This document shows, piece by piece, positions 1-9,323 of a stretch of 64,000 nucleotides of DNA; the first letter of the stretch is position 1, and every line of letters starts with the position of its first letter. Made by a program: the position numbers and the translations under genes. The stretch is from Microbacterium arborescens (GTDB taxonomy: Bacteria > Actinomycetota > Actinomycetes > Actinomycetales > Microbacteriaceae): NCBI GenBank assembly GCA_003339645.1, contig QNUV01000099.1, positions 310,001 to 374,000 on the forward strand, given 5' to 3'. The notes under the pieces were generated by a model. That model ran no database searches. It saw only the letters and a list, made by a program, of their open reading frames with translations, and was not told the origin of the DNA.

Positions 1-1635
1 GAGCGGGTGCCGCTCGAGGACGCCGGGTTCGACATCTCCGACGACGACTACGCCGACATCGTCCGCCGCGTCATCGCCGACGAGATCGGCCGCGGCGAGG
101 GCGCCAACTTCGTCATCCGCCGTGATTTCACCGCGACGGTCGAGACGGATGCCGTCACCGCCGGCCTCACCTGGTTCCGCGCGCTGCTGCAGCACGAGCG
201 CGGCGCGTACTGGACCTTCCTCGTCGTGACCGACGGTCACGTCGCGGTCGGCGCCAGCCCGGAGGCCCACGTCAGTGCCCGCAGCGGGGCGCCCGCGGAG
301 CCCGGGACGAGCATCGTGACGATGAACCCGATCTCCGGCACCTTCCGGCATCCCCGCGGCGGCGCGACTGCCGAGACCCTGACGGAGTTCCTCTCCTCCA
401 CCAAGGAGACCGAGGAACTGTTCATGGTCGTCGACGAGGAGCTGAAGATGATGTCGGCCGTCTGCTCCGACGGGGGCCGCATCACGGGGCCGCATCTGAA
501 GGAGATGTCGCGCCTGACCCACACCGAGTACATGCTGCGCGGCTCGAGCACGATGGATCCCCGCGACATCCTCCGTGAGACCATGTTCGCCCCCACCGTC
601 ACGGGCTCGCCCATGCAGAACGCGTGCACCGTGATCGCGCGGCACGAGCGCATGCCCCGCGGGTACTACTCCGGCGTCGCGGCCCTGTTCACGCCCGCGG
701 CCGGCGGCGGCCACGACCTCGATGCGCCCATCTTGATCCGCACGGCCTACCTCGTCGACGGCCGGCTGCGCGTGCCGGTCGGCGCGACGCTCGTGCGGCA
801 CTCCGACCCGGCGGGCGAAGTGGGCGAGACCCACGGCAAGGCGGCCGGCGTCCTGGGCGCGATTGGCGCCGTCGACCGCGACGAAGCGCCCGCGGCGATC
901 GCCGACACGACGGCCGTCGACGAGGACGCGCCGGCCGCGCACCGCCCGCGGCTCGGCGACGATCCGACCATCGCGGCCCTGCTCTCCTCGCGCAACGCGC
1001 GTCTCGCGCAGTTCTGGCTCGACCCGCAGGCCGCCGAGGGCGGGCCGTACGCGGGCCGCGAGGTGCTGGTCGTCGACGCCGAGGACCGCTTCACCACGAT
1101 GCTCGGACACCAGCTGCACCACCTCGGGTTCACCGTTCGCATCGCTCCCTGGCACGAGGTGACGGATGCCGCGGTCGACGAGGCCGGCCTCGTCGTCTTC
1201 GGTCCCGGCCCAGGCGATCCGCGCGACGGCGCGAGCCCTCGCATCGCCCGCATGCGAGAGCTCGTCGGCCGGCGCGCCGACGCGGGCACTCCGCTGCTCG
1301 CGGTCTGCCTCAGCCACCAGATCCTGGCCGACCGGCTCGGCATCGCGCTGGCCCCTCTCGCGTCGCCCCATCAGGGCCTGCAGAAGAGCGTGGATGTGTT
1401 CGGGCAGCCGGCATCCATCGGGTTCTACAACACGTTCACGGCGCGCGTCGCTCCCGGCACCGACCGCCTCGGCGACACCGAGATCGCGGCCGACCCGTCG
1501 TCGGGTGACGTGTACGCGCTCCGGGGTCCGGGATACGCCTCCGTGCAGGGGCACCTCGAGTCGATCCTGTCTCGAGATGGCCTGCCGACGCTCGAGCGGC
1601 TCATCGGGTTCGCGCTCGAGCCCGTCGCCACCTGA
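1..1635 (+). CDS. Anthranilate synthase-family fusion (PhzE/TrpE-G-like), 5' truncated by window edge
   Basis: The frame is open from base 1, so the N-terminus lies outside the window and the GTG at 7 is internal. The visible ~544 residues hold the end of a chorismate-binding domain (GEGANFVIRRDF, TMNPISGT near residue 105, and a long conserved block to about residue 290), an Ala/Asp-rich linker, and a C-terminal class I glutamine amidotransferase domain. The amidotransferase nucleophile motif reads AVCLSHQ, the CLSHQ form found in PhzE rather than the CLGHQ of TrpG. The family converts chorismate plus glutamine to an aminated chorismate (anthranilate or 2-amino-2-deoxyisochorismate). No phenazine genes are visible nearby, so the product is uncertain. 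It ends 25 nt before the convergent rseP stop. Confidence 0.85.
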   Translation, partial: ERVPLEDAGFDISDDDYADIVRRVIADEIGRGEGANFVIRRDFTATVETDAVTAGLTWFRALLQHERGAYWTFLVVTDGHVAVGASPEAHVSARSGAPAEPGTSIVTMNPISGTFRHPRGGATAETLTEFLSSTKETEELFMVVDEELKMMSAVCSDGGRITGPHLKEMSRLTHTEYMLRGSSTMDPRDILRETMFAPTVTGSPMQNACTVIARHERMPRGYYSGVAALFTPAAGGGHDLDAPILIRTAYLVDGRLRVPVGATLVRHSDPAGEVGETHGKAAGVLGAIGAVDRDEAPAAIADTTAVDEDAPAAHRPRLGDDPTIAALLSSRNARLAQFWLDPQAAEGGPYAGREVLVVDAEDRFTTMLGHQLHHLGFTVRIAPWHEVTDAAVDEAGLVVFGPGPGDPRDGASPRIARMRELVGRRADAGTPLLAVCLSHQILADRLGIALAPLASPHQGLQKSVDVFGQPASIGFYNTFTARVAPGTDRLGDTEIAADPSSGDVYALRGPGYASVQGHLESILSRDGLPTLERLIGFALEPVAT

Positions 1636-1660
1636 CCGCCGCCGCAGCGCGGCGAGCGCG

Positions 1661-2965
1661 TCAGCCGAGGATCGAGATCGGGTTGAAGACGTCGGCGAGG
1701 ATCAGCGTCCCGCCCATGACGATGAGCGCGATCACGACGACGAAGGTGACGGGCACGAGCTTCGTGGCGTCGACCGGCCGCGGCGCCGGGCGGCGGAAGA
1801 GCTTCGCCCAGGCACGCTTGATCCCGTCCCAGAGGGCCACCACGACGTGTCCGCCGTCGAGGGGCAGCAGGGGCAGCAGGTTGAAGATGAACAGCGCGAT
1901 GTTGAGCGAGCCGAGCAGGCTCAGCAGGTCGACGACGCGGTCCTGAATGGGCGCTTCGGTCGCGGCTACCTCCCCCGCGATGCGCCCGGCTCCCACGACC
2001 GACAGTGGTCCGTTCGGGTCGCGCTCTCCACCGGTGACGAGGGCGACTCCGGTTTCGTAGACCTTCACCGGCAGCTGCCAGATGACGCTCGCGACGGCCC
2101 CGAGCCGCTCGACCGCCGCTTGCGGACCGGTCCAGATCGGCTGCGGCACGTTGATCCGCGTTCCCGTCATGCCGACGAACCCGACCTCTTTGACCTCGGT
2201 CGTGCCGTCCGCCCTCATCACGGGGCGTTCGGCGGCGATCGGGGTGACCTCGAGCGTCACGCGATCGCCGTCCCGCTCGACGACGATCGGGATCGTGCGC
2301 CCCGGCGATGCCTGGATGATCGCGGTCGCCTCGACGTAGCCCGTCACCTCGGTGCCGTCGACGGCGACGATGATGTCGCCGGGGCGGATGCCGCCTGCCG
2401 CGGCCGGTGAGCTGGGATCACCGGGCTCGCACGTCGTGCGCTCGACGCCGGCCGGGACGACGCACTCGTTGACGCCGGCGATCGTCGTCGAAACGCTCGG
2501 CAGTCCGATGGCGCTCAGCGCGATGCCGAAGAGCACCATCGCGAGTACGAAGTTCATGAGCGGCCCGCCGACCATGATGACGATGCGCTTCCACACCGAC
2601 AGCTGGTAGAACGCCGGTCGCGTGTCGTTCTCGACGAGGGTCTCGGCGTTGGCGAGGCGGGCGTCCTGCACCATCGCCCCGAAGAAGCGACCGCTGCGCC
2701 GGGTGGCGGCCTCGGGATCCTCGGGTGCCGGCGGATACATGCCCGACATCGAGATGTAGCCACCGAGAGGCAGGGCCTTCACGCCGTACTCGGTCTCGCC
2801 GAAGCGCCGCGACCAGAGGGTCGGCCCCAGGCCGATCATGTAGCGGCCGACACGCACGCCGAACAGCTTGGCGGGGACGAGGTGCCCGACCTCGTGCAGC
2901 GCGATCGAGACGGCGAGCCCGACGACGAGCAGCACGACGCCGATGACGAAAGCGAGGACGGTCAC
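1661..2965 (-). CDS. rseP: RIP metalloprotease, site-2 protease (M50)
   Basis: 434 aa, GTG start. Residue ~24 begins the zinc motif HEVGH (HExxH) inside the first membrane helix. A PDZ-like segment follows (GIRPGDIIVAVDGTEV, about residues 195-270), and the second metal motif is LDGGH near residue 366. This is the Rip1/RseP architecture of intramembrane proteases that release membrane-held anti-sigma factors. In many actinobacteria the gene sits directly beside dxr. Here dxr lies 6.4 kb away on the same strand, with YcnI, MurE-like and pfl genes between them. A TACTCT box lies 8 nt before the start codon. Confidence 0.93.
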   Translation of the reverse strand: MTVLAFVIGVVLLVVGLAVSIALHEVGHLVPAKLFGVRVGRYMIGLGPTLWSRRFGETEYGVKALPLGGYISMSGMYPPAPEDPEAATRRSGRFFGAMVQDARLANAETLVENDTRPAFYQLSVWKRIVIMVGGPLMNFVLAMVLFGIALSAIGLPSVSTTIAGVNECVVPAGVERTTCEPGDPSSPAAAGGIRPGDIIVAVDGTEVTGYVEATAIIQASPGRTIPIVVERDGDRVTLEVTPIAAERPVMRADGTTEVKEVGFVGMTGTRINVPQPIWTGPQAAVERLGAVASVIWQLPVKVYETGVALVTGGERDPNGPLSVVGAGRIAGEVAATEAPIQDRVVDLLSLLGSLNIALFIFNLLPLLPLDGGHVVVALWDGIKRAWAKLFRRPAPRPVDATKLVPVTFVVVIALIVMGGTLILADVFNPISILG

Positions 2966-3009
2966 GACCGCTCAGAGTACCCGCCGAGTCTTTGAATCGG
3001 CCCAGGCCG

Positions 3010-3015
3010 TAAACT
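3010..3015 (+). promoter_or_regulatory. -10 box TAAACT, leaderless promoter of 3022 gene
   Basis: TAAACT is followed by exactly 6 nt and then the ATG at 3022. No Shine-Dalgarno sequence is possible in that gap, so transcription should begin at or next to the start codon. No clear -35 is seen. Confidence 0.55.
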
Positions 3016-3021
3016 CCCACC

Positions 3022-3609
3022 ATGGAGCGGGCGCAGAGTGCGGCAGTGCGGCGTGCTCGCGCGCTGCGGGGAACCGCCTCCGCCGCGATCGCCACCGTCT
3101 TCGCCGCCACGGCCCACACCATCTCGGGCGGGCTGGCGCCGCTCTGGCTCATCGTCGTCGCGACGCTGCTCGCGGCGCCCGCGGCCGTCTGGCTCGTCGG
3201 CCGCGCACCCTCGGCATGGCGCACCGGCCTGGTCGTCCTCGCCAGTCAGGGCCTGTTCCACACCTTCTTCTCGATCGCGGGTGCCGGCGATCCGACGGCG
3301 CCGGTCCCGCACACCCACGGCGGAGGGCTCCCCGCCCTCGCGCCTCTCGCGCATACGCACGCCGTGAGCTCGGGAATGACGGCGACGCATGTTCTCGCCG
3401 CCGCCGTGACCGTCGCGACGCTCGTCGCCGGGGAACGCCTGGTGCGCGCCATCCATCGCGGCATCCTGCGGTTCGTGCGATTGATGTCGCCGTCGGTTCG
3501 TGCGCGGACTCCGATGCTCCGTCCCGTCCCGCGCCGCGAACGCGTCGCGGCGGCACGTCGCCTCCGTTTCTCTCTGTCACTGCGGGGTCCGCCGGTCGCC
3601 ACCGTGTGA
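3022..3609 (+). CDS. Hypothetical His-containing membrane protein, YcnI neighbour
   Basis: 195 aa, not recognised as a named family. Hydrophobic helices are visible at about residues 20-60, 68-88 and 118-138. The external loop between the last two contains several histidines (HTHGG, HTHAV), suggesting metal contact. The C-terminal ~50 residues are Arg-rich and probably cytosolic. It lies 50 nt upstream of and co-directional with the YcnI gene, so a role in copper handling or envelope copper loading is a reasonable inference, not a demonstrated one. The start is supported by a -10 box 6 nt upstream. Confidence 0.7.
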   Translation: MERAQSAAVRRARALRGTASAAIATVFAATAHTISGGLAPLWLIVVATLLAAPAAVWLVGRAPSAWRTGLVVLASQGLFHTFFSIAGAGDPTAPVPHTHGGGLPALAPLAHTHAVSSGMTATHVLAAAVTVATLVAGERLVRAIHRGILRFVRLMSPSVRARTPMLRPVPRRERVAAARRLRFSLSLRGPPVATV

Positions 3610-3659
3610 CCTCCCCTTCCCGTAGCGGGCCGCATGACGCCGCCCGCATGTTCTGAGAG

Positions 3660-4367
3660 ATGACAATGACCCGCACCATGACCGCGCGCCGCCGTGCGCG
3701 CCTGGCCGTCGGCGTGACCGCCGGTGCCGCCCTCGCCCTCGCCCTCCCGCTCGCCGCTTCGGCACACGTGCACGTGACGCCGGAGGAGGTCGCCGCCAAC
3801 GGCTCGACCCGTATCGACTTCTCGTTCAGCCACGGCTGCGACGGGTCGCCCACGACGGCACTCGTCGTCGACATCCCCGCCGAGGCACAGGGCGCGACCC
3901 CCGTCATCGACGGCGCGTGGACCATCACGACCGAGGCGGGCGAGAACGGCATCCCCACACGCGTGACGTACACGGCGGTCGCGCCCATCCCCGACGCGTA
4001 CGCAGCCTCTGCCGGCATGAACGTGATCTTCCCCGGCTCGGCCGAGGGCGAGAGCTTCGCCTTCCCCGTCACGCAGCAGTGCGAGACCGGCGAGGCCGCC
4101 TGGGTGCAGGTCGCTGAAGACGGTCAGGACCCGGACGACCTCGAATACCCGGCTCCCGTCGTGGTCGTCGGAGCAGCGGCGGCCGACGCGCACGGCGGAC
4201 ACTCCGAGGGCGGCCACTCGTCCGGCGACACGGCCGATGCGGCCGACGCGGAGACGACCGCGGCATCCTCGTCCGCGGCCGATCCTCTGCCCATCTGGCT
4301 CTCGGCCGGGGCTCTCGTCGTCGCGGCCGCAGCGCTCGTCCTGGCCATCACCCGCCGACGCGCCTGA
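3660..4367 (+). CDS. YcnI-family (DUF1775) copper-associated exported protein
   Basis: 235 aa. An N-terminal signal peptide (Arg-rich start, hydrophobic core ~16-35, cleavage near ASA-HVHV) is followed by the YcnI domain, whose mature N-terminus begins with the HVHV histidines typical of copper binding. A Ser/His/Gly/Asp-rich stalk and a C-terminal helix (about 210-230) ending in RRRA anchor it to the membrane. YcnI proteins are proposed periplasmic or surface Cu(II) chaperones, often linked to CopC/CopD. No CopCD is visible here. GAGAG lies 6 nt before a second in-frame ATG at 3666, which may be the true start. Confidence 0.88.
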   Translation: MTMTRTMTARRRARLAVGVTAGAALALALPLAASAHVHVTPEEVAANGSTRIDFSFSHGCDGSPTTALVVDIPAEAQGATPVIDGAWTITTEAGENGIPTRVTYTAVAPIPDAYAASAGMNVIFPGSAEGESFAFPVTQQCETGEAAWVQVAEDGQDPDDLEYPAPVVVVGAAAADAHGGHSEGGHSSGDTADAADAETTAASSSAADPLPIWLSAGALVVAAAALVLAITRRRA

Positions 4368-4376
4368 GCACACCCG

Positions 4377-4406
4377 GGGCGGGCGCGTCAATCGACGCGG
4401 CCGCCC
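4377..4406 (+). terminator. Hairpin after YcnI gene
   Basis: A 13-bp stem with one mismatch (4377-4389 with 4394-4406) closes on an AATC tetraloop 9 nt after the stop codon. There is no T-tract, as is usual for GC-rich actinobacterial terminators. It lies just upstream of the promoter for the MurE-like gene. Confidence 0.6.
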
Positions 4407-4432
4407 GGAACCGGGGTGAGACAATGGTCGCA

Positions 4433-6040
4433 ATGCCTACCGACGCCCCGAACCTCCCTCCCGTCCTCCGCCCCGAGAGTCCGCCGCGCCGCTCCCTGAC
4501 AGAGCTCGCGGCGCACGTCGGCGGGCGGATCGTCGGCGCCGCCACCGACGTCACCGTGACGGGCATCACCCTCGCGACGGCAGATCTACGCCCGGGCGAG
4601 GCTTTCGTCGCGATCCAGGGTGCCGTCCGGCACGGTGCCGAGTTCGCAGCGCAAGCCGCCGCGACGGGCGCAGCGGCCATCGTCACCGACACTCGCGGGG
4701 CCGAGCTCGCCGCCGACGCCGGTCTGCCCATCGTCGTCGTCGACGATCCGCGGGCCCGACTGGGCGAGCTCTCGGCCTGGGTCTACGGAACCGGCCGCGA
4801 GGACCGTCTCCCCCTGCTGTTCGGCACGACCGGGACGAACGGCAAGACCAGCGTCTCTCACCTCATCGAGGGGATCCTCGGTCAGCTCGGAGTCGTCACG
4901 GGCCTGTCCTCGACGGCGGAGCGCCACATCGCGGGCGACGTCATCGTGTCGCGGCTCACGACCCCCGAGGCCTCGGAGTTCCACGCGCTGCTCGCCCTCA
5001 TGCGCGAGCGCGGCGTCGACGCGGTCGCCGTCGAGGTGAGCGCGCAAGCGCTGACCCGGCACCGCGTCGACGGAGTGGTCTTCGACGTCGCCGGGTTCAC
5101 CAACCTCACCCACGACCACCTCGACGACTACCGAGACATGGCGGAGTACTTCGAGGCGAAGCTGCCGCTCTTCCTCGCGGACCGGGCGCGACGCGGGGTG
5201 GTGTGCCTCGACTCCGACGCCGGCGCGCAGATCGTGGCGCGCGCGGAGATCCCCGTGACGACGATCATCACTCCGGCGATCGCCGAGACCCCCGCAGCGA
5301 CAGCGGACTGGACCGTCGAGATCGTCGAAGAGCGGCAGGACGGCACCGAGTTCCGGCTGGTCGGGTCCGGTGGCCGACAGCTCACGACGACGGTTCCGGT
5401 GATCGGACGGCACATGGCCGCGAACGCCGGTCTCGCGATCGTCATGCTCCTCGAGGGCGGATACGCGTGGGACGAGCTCGTGCGCGTGCTCGACGGGCAC
5501 CGCATCGATGCGCACCTGCCCGGCCGCACGCAACGCGTCTCGGGCGACCGCGGGCCGGCCGTGTACGTCGATTTCGGGCACTCCCCCGACGCGTTCGAGA
5601 AGACCCTCGCCGCCGTGCGGCGCGTGACCCCCGGGACCGTCGTGATGGTGTTCGGCGCCGACGGCGATCGCGACAAGACCAAGCGGCACGACATGGGGGC
5701 GACGGCTGTCCTCGGCAGCGACATCCTGATCGTGACCGACCACCACCCGCGCTTCGAGGATCCCGACGCGATTCGGGCCACCCTGCTCGAGGGCGCTCGG
5801 CGAGCGCGACCGGATGCCGACATCCGCGAGTCGTCGCCGCCGGAGAAGGCGATCATCGAAGCCGTCTCGCTCGTCGGAGAGGGCGACGCGATCCTGTGGG
5901 CCGGCCCGGGACACCAGGACTACCGCGACATCCGCGGAGTCCGCACGCCCTACTCGGCTCGCGAGCTCGCTCGTCGAGCGCTTCGGGATGCCGGCTGGCC
6001 GGTGCCCGAGCCCAGTTGGGCCGTGCCCTACGCCGACTGA
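4433..6040 (+). CDS. MurE-like Mur ligase (UDP-MurNAc-peptide synthase family)
   Basis: About 535 aa. The domains follow the Mur ligase order: an N-terminal UMAG-binding domain (to ~115), a central ATPase with P-loop GTTGTNGKTS (~128-137), and a C-terminal domain with FGHSPDAFEKTL and GADGDRDKTKR. The residues at the amino-acid-selecting loop read DHHPRFEDP, where meso-DAP-specific MurE has DNPR. No other division or cell-wall genes surround it, so it may be a second MurE paralogue or the Lys/Orn-adding ligase. An earlier in-frame ATG exists at 4424. ATG 4433 is preferred because GACAAT (4420-4425) ends 7 nt before it. Confidence 0.85.
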   Translation: MPTDAPNLPPVLRPESPPRRSLTELAAHVGGRIVGAATDVTVTGITLATADLRPGEAFVAIQGAVRHGAEFAAQAAATGAAAIVTDTRGAELAADAGLPIVVVDDPRARLGELSAWVYGTGREDRLPLLFGTTGTNGKTSVSHLIEGILGQLGVVTGLSSTAERHIAGDVIVSRLTTPEASEFHALLALMRERGVDAVAVEVSAQALTRHRVDGVVFDVAGFTNLTHDHLDDYRDMAEYFEAKLPLFLADRARRGVVCLDSDAGAQIVARAEIPVTTIITPAIAETPAATADWTVEIVEERQDGTEFRLVGSGGRQLTTTVPVIGRHMAANAGLAIVMLLEGGYAWDELVRVLDGHRIDAHLPGRTQRVSGDRGPAVYVDFGHSPDAFEKTLAAVRRVTPGTVVMVFGADGDRDKTKRHDMGATAVLGSDILIVTDHHPRFEDPDAIRATLLEGARRARPDADIRESSPPEKAIIEAVSLVGEGDAILWAGPGHQDYRDIRGVRTPYSARELARRALRDAGWPVPEPSWAVPYAD

Positions 6041-6048
6041 GCGCGTTT

Positions 6049-6061
6049 GTGGTCGGACCAC
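6049..6061. promoter_or_regulatory. Perfect 13-nt palindrome upstream of pflB
   Basis: GTGGTC-G-GACCAC lies 162 nt before the pflB ATG and 8 nt after the MurE-like stop. It is the only clear dyad in the 182-nt gap and is a candidate operator for the pfl operon. It does not match the FNR (TTGAT-N4-ATCAA) or Rex (TTGTGAA...TTCACAA) consensus. Confidence 0.4.
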
Positions 6062-6222
6062 TGTGAAAAATCGGCTGTCCCCCGCCGTCCTGTCGCTCCC
6101 GTGCACGATCGCCGCACCCTCTGCGGCCCGGGCGTAACGTCGGCCGCAGGCACGCCGCGGCAGGCACGACCAGCGCCTTCCCCGCTCCCCGGCGGGCCTT
6201 CCGACAGGACGAAGGACCCACG

Positions 6223-8496
6223 ATGAGCACAGTCATCCCGACCACGACAGCACACGACGACGACGCGGTCCCCGCCGCGTGGGAGGGCTTCGCCCCGGGC
6301 CCGTGGCAGGACGACATCGACGTCCGCGACTTCATCCAGCGCAACTACGAGCCCTACACCGGCGACGCGTCGTTCCTCGTGGGACCGACGGCCCGCACGA
6401 CCGGGCTCTGGCAGACGCTCAGCGAGATGTTCCCGGCGGAGCGCGAGCGCGGCGTGTACGACGTCGACGCCCTCACCGCCTCGACGATCACGTCGCACGC
6501 TCCGGGCTACATCCGGCGCGAGGACGAGCTGATCGTCGGTCTGCAGACCGACGCGCCGCTGCGTCGCGCGATCATGCCGAACGGCGGCTGGCGCATGGTC
6601 AAGGGAGCCCTCGAGACGTACGGCTATCCGGTCGACCCGACCCTCGAGACGATCTTCACGCGCTACCGCAAGACCCACAACGACGGCGTCTTCGACGTGT
6701 ACCCGCCGGCCGTCCGCCGCGCCCGCAGCAGCCACATCATCACGGGCCTTCCCGACGCCTACGGTCGCGGCCGGATCATCGGCGACTACCGGCGCGTCGC
6801 CCTGTACGGCACCGACGCGCTCGTGGCGGCGAAGAACGTCGAGCGGGCGGAACTCGACATGCACCCCTCGACGGAGAACATCCTGCGCTCGCGTGAGGAG
6901 AACGCCGAGCAGATCCGCGCCCTGCACGAACTCGCCGAGATGGCCGCCTCGTACGGCTTCGACATCACCCGGCCCGCCGCCACCGCCCGCGAGGCGATCC
7001 AGTGGCTGTACTTCGCCTACCTCGGAGCGGTGAAGGAGCAGAACGGCGCCGCGATGAGCTTCGGGCGCAACACCGCGTTCCTCGACGCCTACATCCAGCG
7101 CGACATGGCGCGCGGCATCCTCACCGAGGTCGAGGCGCAGGAGCTCGTCGACGACCTCGTCATCAAGCTGCGCATCGTGCGGTTCCTCCGCACGCCCGAG
7201 TACGACGCGCTGTTCTCCGGCGACCCGACCTGGGTGACGGAGTCGATCGGCGGTGTCGGCGAGGACGGACGCACGCTCGTGACCAAGACCGCCTTCCGAT
7301 TCCTGCAGACGCTCTACAACCTCGGCCCGGCACCCGAGCCCAACCTGACGGTGCTGTGGACCGACGCGCTGCCCGACGGCTTCAAGGAGTTCTGCGCGCA
7401 GGTCTCGATCGACACCTCGTCGATCCAGTACGAGTCCGACGACCACATCCGCGCGCTGTGCGGTGACGACGCGGCGATCGCATGCTGCGTCTCGCCGATG
7501 ACGGTCGGCAAGCAGATGCAGTTCTTCGGGGCTCGGGTCAACCTCGCCAAGACTCTCCTGTACGCCATCAACGGCGGACGCGACGAGGTGAGCGGCAAGC
7601 AGATCGCGCCGGCCGCCGCCCCCGTCTCGGGAGACGTGCTCGGGTACGACGACGTGCGCGAGCGCTTCCGAGTGATGATGGAGTGGCTCGCCGAGACGTA
7701 CGTCGACGCGCTCAACTGCATCCACTTCATGCACGACAAGTACGCCTACGAGCGTCTGGAGATGGCGCTGCACGACGGGAACGTCCTGCGCACCATGGCA
7801 TGCGGCATCGCCGGCCTCTCGGTCGCCGCCGACTCGCTCTCGGCCATCAAGTACGCGAAGGTCGAGCCGGTGCGCGATGCGTCGGGTCTCGTCGTCGACT
7901 ACCTCGTCCACGGCGACTTCCCCACCTTCGGCAACGACGACGACCGCGTCGACGAGATCGCCCGCGAGCTGGTGTCGGACTTCATGTCGATGATCCGCAA
8001 GCACCAGACATACCGCGACGCGGTCCACACCCAGTCGGTGCTGACGATCACGTCGAACGTCGTGTACGGCAAGGCCACGGGCAACACCCCCGACGGACGC
8101 CGTGCCGGCCAGCCCTTCGCCCCGGGCGCGAACCCCATGAACGGGCGCGATACGCACGGGATGCTGGCGGCCGCGCTGTCGGTCGCGAAACTGCCCTTCG
8201 ACCAGGCCCAGGACGGCATCTCGCTGACCACGACCGTGACGCCGAGCGGGCTCGGGCGCACGCCGGACGAGCGGGTCCGCAACCTCGTGGGACTCCTCGA
8301 CGCGCAGATGGCCTCGGACGGCTACCACCTCAACGTCAACGTGCTCACGCGCGAGACGCTGGAGGACGCGATGGTCAACCCCGACAAGTACCCGCAGCTG
8401 ACCATCCGGGTCTCCGGCTACGCGGTCAACTTCGTGCGACTGACCCGAGAGCAGCAGCTCGACGTCCTCAGCCGCACCTTCCACACGGGAGTCTGA
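6223..8496 (+). CDS. pflB: Formate C-acetyltransferase (pyruvate formate-lyase)
   Basis: 757 aa, full length for PFL. It carries the adjacent catalytic cysteines Cys421-Cys422 in AIACCVSPM and the C-terminal glycyl-radical loop RVSGYAVNF with Gly732, matching the E. coli 418/419/734 arrangement. It converts pyruvate plus CoA to acetyl-CoA plus formate without oxygen. The start is supported by GGACGAAGGA ahead of ATG. The activase gene follows after 5 nt, so the two form an operon. PFL gives a mostly aerobic actinobacterium an anaerobic or microaerobic route for pyruvate. The glycyl radical is destroyed by oxygen. Confidence 0.97.
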   Translation: MSTVIPTTTAHDDDAVPAAWEGFAPGPWQDDIDVRDFIQRNYEPYTGDASFLVGPTARTTGLWQTLSEMFPAERERGVYDVDALTASTITSHAPGYIRREDELIVGLQTDAPLRRAIMPNGGWRMVKGALETYGYPVDPTLETIFTRYRKTHNDGVFDVYPPAVRRARSSHIITGLPDAYGRGRIIGDYRRVALYGTDALVAAKNVERAELDMHPSTENILRSREENAEQIRALHELAEMAASYGFDITRPAATAREAIQWLYFAYLGAVKEQNGAAMSFGRNTAFLDAYIQRDMARGILTEVEAQELVDDLVIKLRIVRFLRTPEYDALFSGDPTWVTESIGGVGEDGRTLVTKTAFRFLQTLYNLGPAPEPNLTVLWTDALPDGFKEFCAQVSIDTSSIQYESDDHIRALCGDDAAIACCVSPMTVGKQMQFFGARVNLAKTLLYAINGGRDEVSGKQIAPAAAPVSGDVLGYDDVRERFRVMMEWLAETYVDALNCIHFMHDKYAYERLEMALHDGNVLRTMACGIAGLSVAADSLSAIKYAKVEPVRDASGLVVDYLVHGDFPTFGNDDDRVDEIARELVSDFMSMIRKHQTYRDAVHTQSVLTITSNVVYGKATGNTPDGRRAGQPFAPGANPMNGRDTHGMLAAALSVAKLPFDQAQDGISLTTTVTPSGLGRTPDERVRNLVGLLDAQMASDGYHLNVNVLTRETLEDAMVNPDKYPQLTIRVSGYAVNFVRLTREQQLDVLSRTFHTGV

Positions 8497-8501
8497 GTCC
8501 C

Positions 8502-9314
8502 GTGTCCGCCATCCTGGTGCCGGGCGCGGCCTGCACCGCCGATCTGAGCGTCCCCCGTCACGACCGTCTCGCCGCACGACGGTCCGGGCATGTCGCGAGC
8601 GTGCACTCCTGGGAGCTCGTCACTTCCGTGGACGGCCCCGGCACCAGGATGACCCTCTTCCTCGCGGGATGCCCGCTGCGCTGCCAGTACTGCCACAACC
8701 CCGACACGTGGCGTCAGCGTGACGGCGAGATCACTGAGCTCGATGACATCGTCGCCCGTCTGCGCCGGTACCTGCCGGTCTTCCGGGCGACGGGAGGAGG
8801 ACTGACGATCTCCGGCGGTGAGCCGCTGCAGCAGGCGGCCTTCGTCACGCGCCTGGCCCGGGCCGCGGCCGAGCTCGGCGTCCACGTCGCCATCGACACC
8901 TCGGGGAACCTCGGCCGCGCGGCATCCGATGCGCTGCTCGACGACGTCTCGCTCGTCCTGCTCGACGTGAAGTCGGGCCTGCCCGACACCTATCGCGAGG
9001 TCACCGGGCGCGACCTGCAGCCGACGATCGACTTCGGCGACCGCCTGGCCGCTCGTGGCACGCCCGTGTGGATCAGGTTCGTGCTCGTGCCCGGACTCAC
9101 GGATGCCGTGGAGAACGTCGACGCCGTCGCCGACATCGTCGCCCGATGGCAGAACGTGCACCGCGTCGAGGTCCTGCCGTTCCATCAGATGGGTACGTCG
9201 AAGTGGGAGCGACTCGGCATCCCCTACCCGCTCGCCGGGCGACCGACGCCGGATGCCGAGCTGCTCGCGCGGGTCCGCGATCAGTTCGCGGAGCGAGGCC
9301 TCACCGTCTACTGA
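8502..9314 (+). CDS. pflA: Pyruvate formate-lyase-activating enzyme (radical SAM)
   Basis: 270 aa from GTG 8502, 5 nt after the pflB stop. The open frame continues upstream inside pflB but is an overlap shadow there. The radical SAM cluster motif CPLRCQYCHNP (CX3CX2C) is at about residues 52-62 and binds the [4Fe-4S] cluster that cleaves S-adenosylmethionine. GGLTISGGEPL is the SAM-binding GGE motif. LLDVKS and LPFHQMG match PflA. It abstracts a hydrogen from PflB Gly732. The N-terminus is about 25 residues longer than E. coli PflA, so a later start is possible. Confidence 0.95.
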   Translation: MSAILVPGAACTADLSVPRHDRLAARRSGHVASVHSWELVTSVDGPGTRMTLFLAGCPLRCQYCHNPDTWRQRDGEITELDDIVARLRRYLPVFRATGGGLTISGGEPLQQAAFVTRLARAAAELGVHVAIDTSGNLGRAASDALLDDVSLVLLDVKSGLPDTYREVTGRDLQPTIDFGDRLAARGTPVWIRFVLVPGLTDAVENVDAVADIVARWQNVHRVEVLPFHQMGTSKWERLGIPYPLAGRPTPDAELLARVRDQFAERGLTVY

Positions 9315-9323
9315 CGGCGGCCG

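Noticed and set aside
6028-8577. 849-codon minus-strand frame over pflB
   Set aside because: Antisense shadow of the pflB reading frame with extreme Arg/His composition.
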